Notes: generated by a model from the letters alone, not told the origin. Shown: positions 7,099-16,288, numbered from the stretch's first letter. The stretch: DNA of 32,954 nt from JAKACA01 sp050010115 (GCA_050010115.1 JBEKLQ010000036.1:1-32954); one strand, 5' to 3'. Made by a program: numbers and translations.

Positions 7099-9255
7099 TC
7101 AGCCCCGAGCGACCACCAGTGCGTCGAGCGCAACTGCGCCCGACGGGCCGCACCGCAACGGGTTGATGTCGAGTGCCTCGATGACCTCGCCGAGCTCCAG
7201 GGCCAGGTTGGACACGCTTTTCAGCGCACCGACGACCGCGTCCAGATCGGCGGCGGGCGCGCCCCGGTAGCCGTCGAGGACACGCTGCACCGTGAGCCGA
7301 CCGAGCAGCCGCCGCGCGGCAGCGCTGTCCAACGGCGGGAGGCCCACCGCACGGTCGGCCAGGATCTCGACGAGCACCCCGCCGGCTCCAATCACGACGA
7401 CGGGCCCGAGGAGTGGGTCGCGGATGACGCCGAGCGCGAGTTCGGTGCCTGCATCCGCCATCGCCATGACGAGCGCCCCCGGGCCGAGGCGGCCCGCGAG
7501 GTCCTCATAGGCGCGAGCGATCTCGTCGGCCGTACCGAGGTCGAGCACCACGCCGCCCACGTCGGACTTGTGAGCGATGTCGGGATCGTTGGTCTTGAGC
7601 ACCACGGGCCAGCCGATGGACTCAGCCGCTGCGACCGCTGCGTCTCGGCTGGTGACGGGGGCGTATGCGGGCGCCGCGATGCCGTAGTCGGCGAGCAACG
7701 CGAGCCCCTCGGCGCCCGACAACGGCCCGTTGCGGAGCCGTTCGGCCCACCGCTGTTGGCGAGCGGGGTCAAGGGTCGGGTTCACGGCGGCGGGCCGGGC
7801 GAACAGGTCCGGGAGATCGACCAGATGACGGAGCGCCAGCAGGCCGGTTCGTGTGCCTTCGAGCACCGGGATGCCGGCGTCACGCAGGCGGCGGGCTGCG
7901 GAGCGGTCCAGCGCGCTCGGGAGGTTGGTGAGCAGGCAGACCGGTTTTTCTGTTGCCGACCAGGTGTCGAGCAACGCTTCGGGATAGGCGGTGTCCCCGT
8001 CCAGCTCCGGCACGAGGTCGATGCACAGGGCGACCGCTTGCACCGCATCATCTTGCGCCATAGCCAGCAGGGATGCGGCGAAGAGCTCCCTCGTAGCAGC
8101 GCCCGTACCCCAGACATCGAGTGGGTTGCCGGGCTCGAGCCCGGGGTCGAGGATGCCGGTCAGGTGATCGCGCGTCGTGTCAGCGATCGCCGCGAAGCGC
8201 ACGCCCACCGCCTCGGCCACATCGGCGACGAGAGCCCGTTCAGCACCGGAATCGTGTACCGTCGCGATGCCCAGGCCCGCTTTGTCTGCTCCTCGGGTGG
8301 CCACGCGCCGGCCGGCGCAGAACAGCTCCAAGGTGTCCGCCATCTCGTTGAGATCCTTCACCCGGATCACGCCGTGGGCGTCGAACAGCGCCTCCCATGC
8401 GGCGTCATCGCCAGCGAGGGCGCCCGAGTGCGCAGCCACCATGGCCCGTCCCCCGGGTGAGCTTCCGACCGTCAGCGCCACGACCGGCACGCCCGCGGAG
8501 GCGGCCCTCGCCAGCGACGCCCGAAGCGAGGTGGGGGACCGGAGGGTCTCGAGCAGGAGCGCGACGACCCTCGTCTCCTCCAGCTCCAGCGCGTAGTCCA
8601 TGTACGACGCCGTCGTCGTGACGAGCTCCTGCCCGGACGAGACGGCCACCGTCCAGCCGAGCCGGCGGTCGGCCCTCAACAAGGCGGAGAACGCCGAACC
8701 GGAGTGAGTGACAAGTGCGATCGGCCCGACGGGTAGAGGGTAGGGCTCCAAGTAGCCGATCGCCCGCAAGCCTTTCACTTGATTGACAAAACCCATGCAT
8801 CCCCCGCCGCACACTGCCATCCCCGCCTCACGGGCGGTGGTGGCGAGCCGCTCGCGAAGCGAGCCGTCGGTATCGACCGCGCTCCCGTAGACAACGGCGC
8901 TCCGGTCGCCGCGTGTGGCGGCAAGCCCGATCTGCTCTTCCAGGGCGGCGTCGCCCACGCAACACAGCACGAGGTCGACCGGGTCAGGGATGCTGTCCAA
9001 TGACGGCAGGCATGGGAGGCCTGCGAGGTGCCCGTACTTGGGGTTGACGAGATGTATCTCCGGCGCGCTCGCGCTGCGGTAGAGCTCGGTGAGGACGCGG
9101 TTGCCGAAACTGTCCTCTCGCGGACTCGCCCCGACGACGGCGATGCTGCGGGCCTCGAGCATGGCCTGGATGGCGGGGCGTGTTAGGCCACGGTCACCCG
9201 GCGCGGCTCCGTCGCGCCCGCCGATCAGGTGATGCCCCTCGGTCGGGCTGCTCAC
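7099..9255 (-). CDS. ADP-forming acyl-CoA synthetase (acetate-CoA ligase family), single-chain
   Basis: 718 aa. Interconverts acyl-CoA + ADP + Pi and acid + ATP + CoA. Domain order: CoA-binding Rossmann domain (SIAVVGASP near residue 37; VNPKYGHLAGLPC), succinyl-CoA ligase-like domain with VTHSGSAFSAL and the phosphohistidine loop AAHSGALAGDDAAW (His276), then an ATP-grasp domain from about residue 480 (ESIGWPVVLKTNDPDIAHKSDVGGV; DINPLRCGPSG at the end). Start: GTG 9255, which overlaps the upstream oxidoreductase stop as GTGA; the open frame extends further but only inside that gene. Translational coupling implies both act together, the ligase probably making or conserving energy from an acid produced nearby. 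Substrate unknown. Confidence 0.9.
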   Translation of the reverse strand: MSSPTEGHHLIGGRDGAAPGDRGLTRPAIQAMLEARSIAVVGASPREDSFGNRVLTELYRSASAPEIHLVNPKYGHLAGLPCLPSLDSIPDPVDLVLCCVGDAALEEQIGLAATRGDRSAVVYGSAVDTDGSLRERLATTAREAGMAVCGGGCMGFVNQVKGLRAIGYLEPYPLPVGPIALVTHSGSAFSALLRADRRLGWTVAVSSGQELVTTTASYMDYALELEETRVVALLLETLRSPTSLRASLARAASAGVPVVALTVGSSPGGRAMVAAHSGALAGDDAAWEALFDAHGVIRVKDLNEMADTLELFCAGRRVATRGADKAGLGIATVHDSGAERALVADVAEAVGVRFAAIADTTRDHLTGILDPGLEPGNPLDVWGTGAATRELFAASLLAMAQDDAVQAVALCIDLVPELDGDTAYPEALLDTWSATEKPVCLLTNLPSALDRSAARRLRDAGIPVLEGTRTGLLALRHLVDLPDLFARPAAVNPTLDPARQQRWAERLRNGPLSGAEGLALLADYGIAAPAYAPVTSRDAAVAAAESIGWPVVLKTNDPDIAHKSDVGGVVLDLGTADEIARAYEDLAGRLGPGALVMAMADAGTELALGVIRDPLLGPVVVIGAGGVLVEILADRAVGLPPLDSAAARRLLGRLTVQRVLDGYRGAPAADLDAVVGALKSVSNLALELGEVIEALDINPLRCGPSGAVALDALVVARG

Positions 9256-10898
9256 GCCCGGCGAAACAGTTGCCTCGCTCGGCTGCGGCGTTCTTCGGAA
9301 CGCCGGTCGGCCAATGCCGCACGCGCCGCCTGCCAGCCCGGGATGCCGCACACGCCGCCGCCGGCGTGGGTCGCCGAGCTCGCGTAGTACAGGCCGTCGA
9401 TCGGCGTGCGGTAGTCGGCGTAGCCGGGCGCAGGCCTCATGTGGAACAGCTGCTCGATCGACAGCTCGCCGTGGAAGATGTTGCCACCGATCAGGCCGTA
9501 CTCCTGCTCCATCTCGCATGGTCCGACGATGTCACGGTGCAAGACGGAGCCCTTGAAGTTGGGCGCGAGCTCGGTGTAGAGGTCGATCAGCCGGTCGGCG
9601 TACGCCTCGAGCTCGGCTGTGTGAGGCTCGGTGTTCCAATCCGCCGGCACCCACTGAGTGAACAGCGACATGATGTGGATCCCGTCTGGGGCCAACGTGC
9701 GGTCGAATGCGGTGGGGATCACGCTGTCGCTGAAGGGCGCAGCCGCCGGCCGGCCGTCGCGGGCGTCGAGGAACGCCCTCTCGATGAACTCCATCGATGG
9801 CGCCATCTCCACCGAGCCCGTGTGGTGCTCCTGCTGGTTCGTGCCGGGGTCGGCGGTGAAGTTCGGCAACTCCGCCAGCGCCAGGTTGATCTTGACGACG
9901 CCAGAGCGCGTCTTCCAGTGCTCGATGTCGCGGACGAAGTCGTCCGGCAGCTCGCGGTGGTCGATCTGGTCGAGGAAGGCCGTCTTCGGATGCAAGCTCG
10001 TGACGACGACCGGGGCGAGGATCTCCTCACCGTTGTCGAGGACGATCCCCCTGGCCTTGCCGTTGCGCACGATGACCTCAGCGACACGGGCCTCGGTGCG
10101 GATCTGCACGCCGAAGCCGGTTGCCGCCCTCGAGATGGCGTCTGCCACCGCACCCATCCCACCCTCAGGGAAGCCCCAGTTCCCGAGGTGCCCGTCGCCG
10201 ACGTCACCGATGGAGTGGTGTGCCATCACGTAGGCGGTGCCCGGCTCGTAAGGGCCCGCCCAGGTGCCGATCACGCCGTTCACAGCCATGGCCGATTTCA
10301 CTTGGGAGGACTCGAACCAGTCGTCGAGCAGATCGGCGATGCTCATGGTCATCAAGCGCGTGACGTCGCCGATCGTCCGGACGTCCATGCCGCGGTGGCG
10401 CCAAGCGAGTCGCAGCGTGTCCAGCAGATCGGCAGGTTGGCGTGAGCCCAGCTTCGGCGGCACCGTCAGCAGGAGCGGTCCGAGCACGTCGGCGAGGCCA
10501 CCGAGCCAGGCATCCCACTGCGGCATTGCCTCGGCGTCCTGCTTGGACCATTTGACGATCTCGTCGTAGTTCCGCTTGGAGTCGTCGGCGAAGAGCTTGA
10601 TCGAGCCACCCTCGGGAAAGGCCTGGTAGTAGGGCCCCATTGGGTACACCTTGTAGCCGTTGCGCTCGAGATCGAGATCCTTGATGATGGTCGGGGGCAA
10701 CAGGCTCATGACGTAGGAGAGCCGAGTGACCTTGAGCTCGGGAGCGTCGGGCCACGGGCTCTCGGTCGTGGCGGCGCCGCCCGCCTTCTGGCGGGATTCG
10801 AGCACCACCGTGCTCAGGCCGGCACGAGCGAGATAGGCGCCGGCGACGAGCCCGTTGTGCCCCCCACCGACCACGATCGCATCGAAGTTCGACGTCAT
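9252..10898 (-). CDS. Phytoene desaturase-like FAD oxidoreductase (COG1233, PYROXD2/CrtI type)
   Basis: 548 aa. N-terminal FAD-binding VVGGGHNGLVAGAYLA (Gly11-Gly16, the GGGHNG variant typical of this COG1233 branch), then VLESRQKAGGAATTES. C-terminal GLYYASSATHAGGGVCGIPG is the second flavin-contacting signature. Carotenoid desaturases and mammalian PYROXD2 belong to this group, but most bacterial members near amine or acyl-CoA genes have no known substrate. There are no other carotenoid genes (crtB, crtE) in the window, so a carotenoid role is unlikely. First gene of a two-gene operon with the CoA ligase (GTGA overlap). The divergent intergenic region to the TetR gene carries the shared operator. 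Confidence 0.88.
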   Translation of the reverse strand: MTSNFDAIVVGGGHNGLVAGAYLARAGLSTVVLESRQKAGGAATTESPWPDAPELKVTRLSYVMSLLPPTIIKDLDLERNGYKVYPMGPYYQAFPEGGSIKLFADDSKRNYDEIVKWSKQDAEAMPQWDAWLGGLADVLGPLLLTVPPKLGSRQPADLLDTLRLAWRHRGMDVRTIGDVTRLMTMSIADLLDDWFESSQVKSAMAVNGVIGTWAGPYEPGTAYVMAHHSIGDVGDGHLGNWGFPEGGMGAVADAISRAATGFGVQIRTEARVAEVIVRNGKARGIVLDNGEEILAPVVVTSLHPKTAFLDQIDHRELPDDFVRDIEHWKTRSGVVKINLALAELPNFTADPGTNQQEHHTGSVEMAPSMEFIERAFLDARDGRPAAAPFSDSVIPTAFDRTLAPDGIHIMSLFTQWVPADWNTEPHTAELEAYADRLIDLYTELAPNFKGSVLHRDIVGPCEMEQEYGLIGGNIFHGELSIEQLFHMRPAPGYADYRTPIDGLYYASSATHAGGGVCGIPGWQAARAALADRRSEERRSRARQLFRRA

Positions 10899-10938
10899 CT
10901 GTAGCGCCCCTCCGTCCCCCGGACGTTCGCCGGCGGGT

Positions 10939-10955
10939 TTGACTGACTGTTCAGT
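10939..10955. promoter_or_regulatory. Candidate TetR operator, site 2 (divergent oxidoreductase / tetR promoters)
   Basis: ACTGA (10942-10946), spacer CTGT, TCAGT (10951-10955), preceded by TTG. The 17-bp core is the same as in site 1. It is about 44 bp upstream of the oxidoreductase start and about 78 bp upstream of the TetR start. Position next to the regulator's own gene suggests autoregulation and makes this TetR protein the natural candidate to bind all the sites. Confidence 0.75.
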
Positions 10956-11032
10956 CTAGGTCCCTGGTACGGTTGCGACAAGCGACTCGGTCTCCGCCGA
11001 GCAGTCTCGCGACGGTGAAGGGAGCAGTAGTG

Positions 11033-11746
11033 ATGGCGACACGGACGGATCCGCCTGCCCCAGCGACCGAGACGGCCTCCGCTCGTCCGGAGGCGGCCGG
11101 CAGCGCTGCCAACGAGACACCCGGCACCCCGGACGGGCGGCGTACGCAGATGTTGAGAGCGGCGCTGGACGTGCTCGAGGAGCGGGGCTTCCCCGACACG
11201 CGCATCTCCGACGTCGCCGAGCGAGCCGAGGTCAGTCCAGCCCTCGTCATCTACTACTTCAAGACGAAGGACCGTCTGCTCACCGAGGCGATGCGCTATG
11301 CCGAGGATCTCTGGTACGCCGACGGTGGGCGCCGCCTCGACGCGCTCCCGACCGCTGCCAAGCGGTTGGAGGAGATCGTCTCGATGACGTGCCTCCCTCA
11401 GGAACCGCAGGCGGACGAGTCCTGGGCGATCTGGCTGGATCTGTGGGCGACGGCGGTCCGCCACCCCGAGGTGCGCCGTGTCCGCGAGGAGTTCGACGAG
11501 CACTGGCGCGAGACGATCCGCCGCATCGTCCGCGAGGGCCAGGCGAATGGCGAGTTCACAGAAGTGGATATCGAGGACTTTGCGGTGGGTTTCTCGGCGT
11601 TGCTGGACGGATTCGCCATCCAGATCGCCCTCGAGGATCCCGTCGTCGACGCGCGCCGTGCATTCGAGCTGTCGATGAGGGTGGCGGCGCAACAGCTGGG
11701 TTTCTCGTGGGGACCGGCACCGAAAGGATCACCGCGTGGACCCTGA
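11033..11746 (+). CDS. TetR-family transcriptional regulator, BetI-like
   Basis: 237 aa. A 35-residue Ala/Pro/Thr-rich leader precedes the DNA-binding domain: TQMLRAALDVLEERGFPDTRISDVAERAEVSPALVIYYFKTKDRLL is the canonical TetR_N helix-turn-helix (given here in pieces: TRISDVAERAEV, SPALVIYYF). The C-terminal ligand domain (WAIWLDLWATAVRHPEVR, FSALLDGFAIQIALED) resembles BetI-type C-terminal domains, whose best-known member senses choline. Start: ATG 11033 with GAAGGGAG 8 nt upstream; GTG 11030 is also possible. Flanked by the shared operator on one side and a strong bidirectional terminator on the other. Probably a local repressor of the amine-catabolic block; ligand unknown. Confidence 0.9.
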   Translation: MATRTDPPAPATETASARPEAAGSAANETPGTPDGRRTQMLRAALDVLEERGFPDTRISDVAERAEVSPALVIYYFKTKDRLLTEAMRYAEDLWYADGGRRLDALPTAAKRLEEIVSMTCLPQEPQADESWAIWLDLWATAVRHPEVRRVREEFDEHWRETIRRIVREGQANGEFTEVDIEDFAVGFSALLDGFAIQIALEDPVVDARRAFELSMRVAAQQLGFSWGPAPKGSPRGP

Positions 11747-11758
11747 GGACCGGCGAGC

Positions 11759-11792
11759 ATGAAAAGGGCGCCCCGAAGGGCGCCCTTTTCAT
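11759..11792. terminator. Bidirectional intrinsic terminator between convergent genes
   Basis: Perfect 15-bp stem (11759-11773 with 11778-11792) and a 4-base CGAA loop; the stem ends in AAAA/TTTT so that a U-run follows the GC part on either strand. Lies between the tetR stop (11746) and the stop of the beta-helix gene (11803), and can serve both. Confidence 0.93.
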
Positions 11793-11802
11793 GGCCTGAT
11801 GG

Positions 11803-12987
11803 TCAGGTCTTGACGTCGGTCTTCACGTTGACGAACTTGTTGTCCGTCTGGGTGAGGCCGCTGCCGGTGTCGTCGTAGATGCCGTAGGTGTCATTGCTGA
11901 CGGTGTTGTGGCTGATCGTGATCGTGATCCCCTGCTTGGTGCCGCCGTTGTCGAGGAGGATTCCGGTCGTCGACGAGTCGCCGGTGCCGGGGTCGCCGGT
12001 GAGGTCGTTCGTCCCGATGTTGTTGCCGCTGACCACGTCGCCGCTCAGGTCCTGCCCGGCGAAGTGTTTGTGAATGGTGATGCCCGACAGGCCGTTGCCC
12101 GAGACGGTGTTGCCGAAGATGCGGTTCTCGTAGGATGCCGCTCCAGGAAGCGCCGCAGCCAGGAGGATGCCGGCGCCTTCACCCTTGGTGCCGTTGCCGG
12201 TCACGGTGTTGGACTTGATCGTGTTGTCGTACACGCCGGCGTTACCAGGCTGCGGTACGCCCTTCGACGACACCGCGTTGGGGTTGTGGCCGACGATGGT
12301 GATGCCGCAGTCGTAGACGTTGTTCTTGACAGTGTTGACCTCGATCAGGTTGCCCCACGTCGGGCCGTACTCATCGGACAGCAGGATGCCGCCGGAGTTG
12401 CCCTCGACCGTGTTCTTCAGCACCGTCGAGTTGTGCACGGAGATGAGGTGGATGCCTTCCCCGCAGTCACCCGGCACGCCGCCCTGCGCTTGGCACTCCT
12501 TGTACGAGCTCTTCGGGCCACCGAGGTCGTTGTCCACCACGGTGTTGAAGGAGATGGTGGCGCCGGAGACCGTCTGGACGAGAATGCCTTCGCCGATGGC
12601 GTGCTCCACCTTGAAGCCGGAGACCGTCACGTTGTTCGCGATGACCTCGATGCCGTGGTCCTGCTTGCTGGCGGACAGGGTCGGGTTGCCCTCACCGACA
12701 AGCTTGATCGACTTGGTCACGACCACGCTCTTGCCGTAGAGGCCCCCGCAGACCGTCACCGTGGAGCCGGTGCTCGCGGCGGCGACGCCGGCGACGATCG
12801 AGTTGTACTTCGCCGTGGCACACGACTTGTCGGCGTTGGTGGATCTGCCATTGTCGGCGACGTACAAGGTCGTCGCCGCATGAGGCCGGCTGGAGGCGAC
12901 GGCTACGCCGGCCGACGCCACCGAGGCGGCTACTGCTGCTCCGGCAAGGATTGTTGCGGACATCAGCGTGCCCAAGCTTCGTCGCAT
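11803..12987 (-). CDS. Secreted right-handed parallel beta-helix (PbH1/NosD-like) protein
   Basis: 394 aa. Sec signal peptide: MRRS, hydrophobic stretch TLMSATILAGAAVAASVASA and Ala-rich cleavage region near residue 33. The rest is a run of about 22-residue beta-helix turns recognisable by repeated N-T-V-x-N / G-I-x-L patterns (ISFNTVVDND, VLKNTVEGNSGGILLS, EVNTVKNNVYDCGITI, IKSNTVTGNG, IFGNTVSGNGLSGITI, ISHNTVSNDTYGIYDD). No catalytic motif of a pectate lyase or other named polysaccharide-active enzyme could be picked out. Such proteins may bind or cut polysaccharides or decorate the surface. Strong SD (AAAAGGAG, 9 nt before ATG 12987). Isolated between two operons, with no operator copy; probably unrelated to the amine genes. 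Confidence 0.85.
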   Translation of the reverse strand: MRRSLGTLMSATILAGAAVAASVASAGVAVASSRPHAATTLYVADNGRSTNADKSCATAKYNSIVAGVAAASTGSTVTVCGGLYGKSVVVTKSIKLVGEGNPTLSASKQDHGIEVIANNVTVSGFKVEHAIGEGILVQTVSGATISFNTVVDNDLGGPKSSYKECQAQGGVPGDCGEGIHLISVHNSTVLKNTVEGNSGGILLSDEYGPTWGNLIEVNTVKNNVYDCGITIVGHNPNAVSSKGVPQPGNAGVYDNTIKSNTVTGNGTKGEGAGILLAAALPGAASYENRIFGNTVSGNGLSGITIHKHFAGQDLSGDVVSGNNIGTNDLTGDPGTGDSSTTGILLDNGGTKQGITITISHNTVSNDTYGIYDDTGSGLTQTDNKFVNVKTDVKT

Positions 12988-12990
12988 AAC

Positions 12991-13045
12991 TGGTGGCTCC
13001 TTTTCTAGTGATTACATGGAATATATAACAATAGATCACTCATGA
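12991..13045 (-). promoter_or_regulatory. AT-rich leader/promoter region of the beta-helix gene
   Basis: Upstream of the beta-helix gene is a sharply AT-rich stretch (13005-13040) in an otherwise very GC-rich region. It contains TATATATTCC on the reverse strand as a possible -10 and an inverted repeat AGTGAT (13007-13012) / ATCACT (13035-13040) with 22 bp between arms. The Shine-Dalgarno AAAAGGAG is at 12997-13004. No convincing -35 hexamer was found. Confidence 0.4.
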
Positions 13046-13126
13046 TGCCGGTAAGGACGTCAGATGTCGGCGTCACAACCCCGCTTCCCGACCCGGTGCA
13101 AGCCGGCGAGCGGCGGCGGCGGCGGC

Positions 13127-14332
13127 TCAGGGCGCTCCAGGTGACGCCACAGCCGCCAGGTCTGGCTGGTCGCCGTAGGTCTCCTCCCGGATCTCTGCCA
13201 CGCTCGCGCCTCCACCCGGCAGGACCCGCAACGCGTCGGGTGGCAACAGGACGTTTACCGCCGAGCCCTGTTGGAAGGCGACGAGCTCGCCGTCGTTGTG
13301 CACGAGGGACTGGAGCGTCTCGCCTGGCGCCAGCCGGACGATCACCTGGCTCGCCGAGCCGAGGAACACGACTCGTTCCACCATCCCGGGCACGCGGTTC
13401 TGCCCCGGCTCGTCGTACGGCTTGAGCTGCACGCGCTCGGGCCGGATGGCGAGCTTGACCGCTCCGGTCGCAGAGAGCACCCCGCACTCGGCCTCGAGGT
13501 GGAACTCGCCGATCTGCAATTGGCACGGGGAGCTGTCGGTGCCGGAGCGGATCACCGTGGCCTCCATCAGGTTGGACACCCCGAGGAAGTCGGCGACGTA
13601 GGCGTCGGCGGGCTCTTCGTACACCTCGCGAGGTGTGCCGAGCTGGGCGATGTGCCCGGTGGACATCACGGCCAGGCGATCCGACATCGTGAGCGCCTCC
13701 TCCTGGTCGTGGGTGACGTAGAGGAAGGTGACGCCGACGCGCTCCTGGAGGGCTTTGAGCTCGACCTGCAGCGCCCGGCGGAGCTTGGCGTCGAGGGCCC
13801 CGAGCGGCTCGTCGAGGAGCAGGACCGCCGGCTTCAGCACGAGCGCCCGGGCGAGCGCCACCCGCTGCTGCTGGCCCCCGGACAGCTGCCCGGGCCGCCG
13901 CCGCTCGTAGCCGGCGAGTTGAACGAGATCGAGGGCCTCCCCGACTCGCTGGGAGACCTCGCTCCTTCCGAGCGACTGGTACTTGAGCCCGAAAGCCACG
14001 TTGTCGGCGACGTTGAGGAAGGGGAAGAGCGCATAACTCTGGAATACCGTGTTCACGTTGCGTTTGTTGGGCGCGAGACGAGCCACGTCCTTTCCGTCGA
14101 GCAGGATGGCGCCACTCGTAGGCTCCTCGAAACCCGCCACCATCCGCAGCGTCGTCGTCTTCCCGCAGCCCGATGGCCCGAGGAGCGAGAAGAACTCCCC
14201 GGCCTCGATGCTGATAGAGATCCCGTCCACGGCGAGGGTCTCGCCGAAGCTCTTCGTGAGCTCCACGATCTCGACATGGCCTCCAGCACTGGTGCTGGAT
14301 GTGGTGGTTGCCCGCGATCGGCCTGCTGGCAC
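13127..14332 (-). CDS. potA: Polyamine-type ABC transporter ATP-binding protein (PotA-like)
   Basis: 401 aa. ABC ATPase with Walker A GPSGCGKTT (52-60), Q-loop VFQSYALFP, signature LSGGQQQR (150-157), Walker B LLLDEP (171-176), D-loop GALD and switch His in VTHDQEEAL. The C-terminal 130 residues form a TOBE/regulatory domain (KLAIRPERVQL). The first 19 residues are extra relative to E. coli PotA. GTG 14332 has GGGAGGG 7 nt upstream, lying across the potC stop. Last gene of a potD-potB-potC-potA operon. It energises import of a cationic or zwitterionic amine; in actinobacteria such systems carry putrescine/spermidine or other amines. Confidence 0.93.
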   Translation of the reverse strand: MPAGRSRATTTSSTSAGGHVEIVELTKSFGETLAVDGISISIEAGEFFSLLGPSGCGKTTTLRMVAGFEEPTSGAILLDGKDVARLAPNKRNVNTVFQSYALFPFLNVADNVAFGLKYQSLGRSEVSQRVGEALDLVQLAGYERRRPGQLSGGQQQRVALARALVLKPAVLLLDEPLGALDAKLRRALQVELKALQERVGVTFLYVTHDQEEALTMSDRLAVMSTGHIAQLGTPREVYEEPADAYVADFLGVSNLMEATVIRSGTDSSPCQLQIGEFHLEAECGVLSATGAVKLAIRPERVQLKPYDEPGQNRVPGMVERVVFLGSASQVIVRLAPGETLQSLVHNDGELVAFQQGSAVNVLLPPDALRVLPGGGASVAEIREETYGDQPDLAAVASPGAP

Positions 14333-14345
14333 TCGAAACCCTCCC

Positions 14346-15251
14346 TTAGATTCCGGCGATGCTGGTGAGCGCTTCGGTCGTGCTCCCGCGCTCGCCGCGT
14401 GTCATGAACCGATATGCGACATAACCCAAACCTGCGACGACGAGCGAGAACACGAGCATCAGCGTGGCCAGGGCGTTCAGCGCGGGCCCATTGTTGCCGC
14501 CGTGGGCCTGCGAGTAGATCAGTACCGACATCGTCTGGCTCCCCGGGCCCGAGAGCTGCTCGACGAGCACGAAGTCGTCGACAACGCTCGCGAACGTTAG
14601 TACAGCGCTGGCGAAGATCGCCGGTATGAGGAGCGGGAGGAGCACGCGCCACATCGCCGAGAACCTCGACGCGCCGAGATCGGCCGCTGCTTCCTCGTAG
14701 ACCTTGCCGATGGTCACGAGCCGCGCCCTCACGATGATGGCCGGCCAGCTGATGTTCCAGACGATGAGAGCGGCTGTCTCGGCGTCGGTTCCGAGGTGGA
14801 CGAATTTGAGCAGCTGCAGGAACACGAACATCAAGGCGACTGCCAGCAAGAGCTCGGGCACGACGAAACTGAAGATCATCACCAGGTTGAGACCGTTGGA
14901 TGTACGCCCACGCCAGCGGTCGATCCCGATCGCGAACCCCACCCCGAGCGGGATCGTGATCAGTGTCACGAAGAAGCCGAGTTTGAGCGTCTGAACGACC
15001 GCCGAGTGCAAAATCGGGTCGTGCATCACCGATCCGAAGGCCTGGGACGTGCCGGTGTACCAGCGCAGGGACAAGCCCTGGAAGGCGCTCTGTGACTTGC
15101 CTCTGTTGAAGGAGAAGAGGACGGCGATGCCGATGGGGACGATCGACCAGATGAGGTAGATCCACGTGAAGGCCTCCAGGCCCCACGGGTGGCGCCAGGG
15201 GCCTTTGCGGCGGGAGCTCGCCTTGTTCGGGGGGACGGCGACGGTGGCCAT
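14346..15251 (-). CDS. potC: ABC transporter permease, PotC-like
   Basis: 301 aa membrane protein with about six transmembrane segments: first near 27-47 (LEAFTWIYLIWSIVPIGIAVLF), then segments around 90, 125, 160, 215 and 270. The EAA cytoplasmic loop that docks on PotA is seen as EEAAADLGASRFSAMWRVLLP. Its ATG shares one base with the potB stop (TGATG), so the two permeases are co-translated in equal amounts, as expected for a PotB-PotC heterodimer. Confidence 0.92.
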   Translation of the reverse strand: MATVAVPPNKASSRRKGPWRHPWGLEAFTWIYLIWSIVPIGIAVLFSFNRGKSQSAFQGLSLRWYTGTSQAFGSVMHDPILHSAVVQTLKLGFFVTLITIPLGVGFAIGIDRWRGRTSNGLNLVMIFSFVVPELLLAVALMFVFLQLLKFVHLGTDAETAALIVWNISWPAIIVRARLVTIGKVYEEAAADLGASRFSAMWRVLLPLLIPAIFASAVLTFASVVDDFVLVEQLSGPGSQTMSVLIYSQAHGGNNGPALNALATLMLVFSLVVAGLGYVAYRFMTRGERGSTTEALTSIAGI

Positions 15252-16288
15252 CAGAGGTTCTCCCTCGATGCCTTGGTGGTCGATCGGACGTAGTAGATCA
15301 TCGGGAGGAGCAGCAGGACGAGGAGCACGACCGAGGCGGCGGCGCCGTCACCTTGCAGGTTGGCGACGTCGAGCTGACCTTCGATCACGTTGCCGATCAT
15401 CGTCGTGCTTCTCGTCGCCGACAGGAGCTGGTTCGTGAAGTAATCGCCCACCATGGGCAGGACGGTGATGAACATGCCGGCGAGCACCGTCTGCCGGCTG
15501 AGCGGCACGGTCACCCGCCAGAACGTCCGCCACCTCCCGAGGCCAAGGTCCCTCGAGGCTTCGAGGAGGCGGCCGTCGATGCGGTCGAGACCGGCGTACA
15601 GGACGATGATCAGGTAAGGGATGTAGCCGTAGATGAGCCCGAAGATGACCGTGGCGGGATGGCCACCGAGCCAGCTCTCGGGGTTCTTCGCGGACATCAG
15701 GTGCAGCCACTCGAGCGTCTTGTTGACGTATCCGCTCACCTGCAACAGATCGATCCAGGCGAGCATGCGCATCATGTAGCTCACCCAGAACGGCGAGATG
15801 AGGAGCACGAGGTACAGCGTCTTGCGCTTGCCGGCGTAGCGAGTGACGAAGTAGGCGACGGGGTAGGCGATCGCGAGCGAGAGCGCCGAAGCAATCGCCG
15901 TGTACGCGATCGTGCGGAGGAACGGCGGCCAGAGAAACGACACTTCCCGCAACAGGTTGGCGAAGTTGGACGCGCTCCACAGGAACGGGTTCCAGACCGG
16001 GACGGGGGATTGGAAGATCGGGTCCAGGATGCCGGCCGCAACCGAGATCACGACGTAGAACGGCAGGACGAAGAACACGATCAGCCAGAACGCACCTGGG
16101 ATCGCGAGCGCCGCCCAGAACCATCGGGGTCGCCAGGACTCGATCCGGTCCTGCGCCGATCTCGCTCGCATGCGTTCCCGCAGAGGCGGTTTGCGGGGCG
16201 CCTGTCCGGGTGCCCGGGAGGTCTCCGGCGCGACCCCGTCAGGACGTGATCGGAGTGTGGCTGTCGGGGCGACGGGCGCTGCCGGCAC
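15251..16288 (-). CDS. potB: ABC transporter permease, PotB-like
   Basis: 345 aa. A 50-residue basic, Pro/Arg-rich cytoplasmic leader precedes the first membrane span (FWAALAIPGAFWLIVFFVL); six spans in all. EAA loop: LLEASRDLGLGRWRTFWRVT, with the conserved Glu-Ala and Gly. Start GTG 16288 directly follows the potD stop with no spacer; internal ATG codons (for example the Met of LRERMRARS) would shorten the leader. Partner of PotC in the same import complex. Confidence 0.92.
   Translation of the reverse strand: MPAAPVAPTATLRSRPDGVAPETSRAPGQAPRKPPLRERMRARSAQDRIESWRPRWFWAALAIPGAFWLIVFFVLPFYVVISVAAGILDPIFQSPVPVWNPFLWSASNFANLLREVSFLWPPFLRTIAYTAIASALSLAIAYPVAYFVTRYAGKRKTLYLVLLISPFWVSYMMRMLAWIDLLQVSGYVNKTLEWLHLMSAKNPESWLGGHPATVIFGLIYGYIPYLIIVLYAGLDRIDGRLLEASRDLGLGRWRTFWRVTVPLSRQTVLAGMFITVLPMVGDYFTNQLLSATRSTTMIGNVIEGQLDVANLQGDGAAASVVLLVLLLLPMIYYVRSTTKASRENL

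Noticed and set aside
9252..10898. Carotenoid biosynthesis role for the CrtI-like oxidoreductase
   Set aside because: The GGGHNG branch is broad, no crtB/crtE/crtY genes accompany it, and it is coupled to a CoA ligase.
11170..11692. Long reverse-strand frame opposite tetR and similar antisense frames opposite most genes
   Set aside because: High-GC DNA keeps all frames open; these have no SD, no motifs and skewed residue composition.
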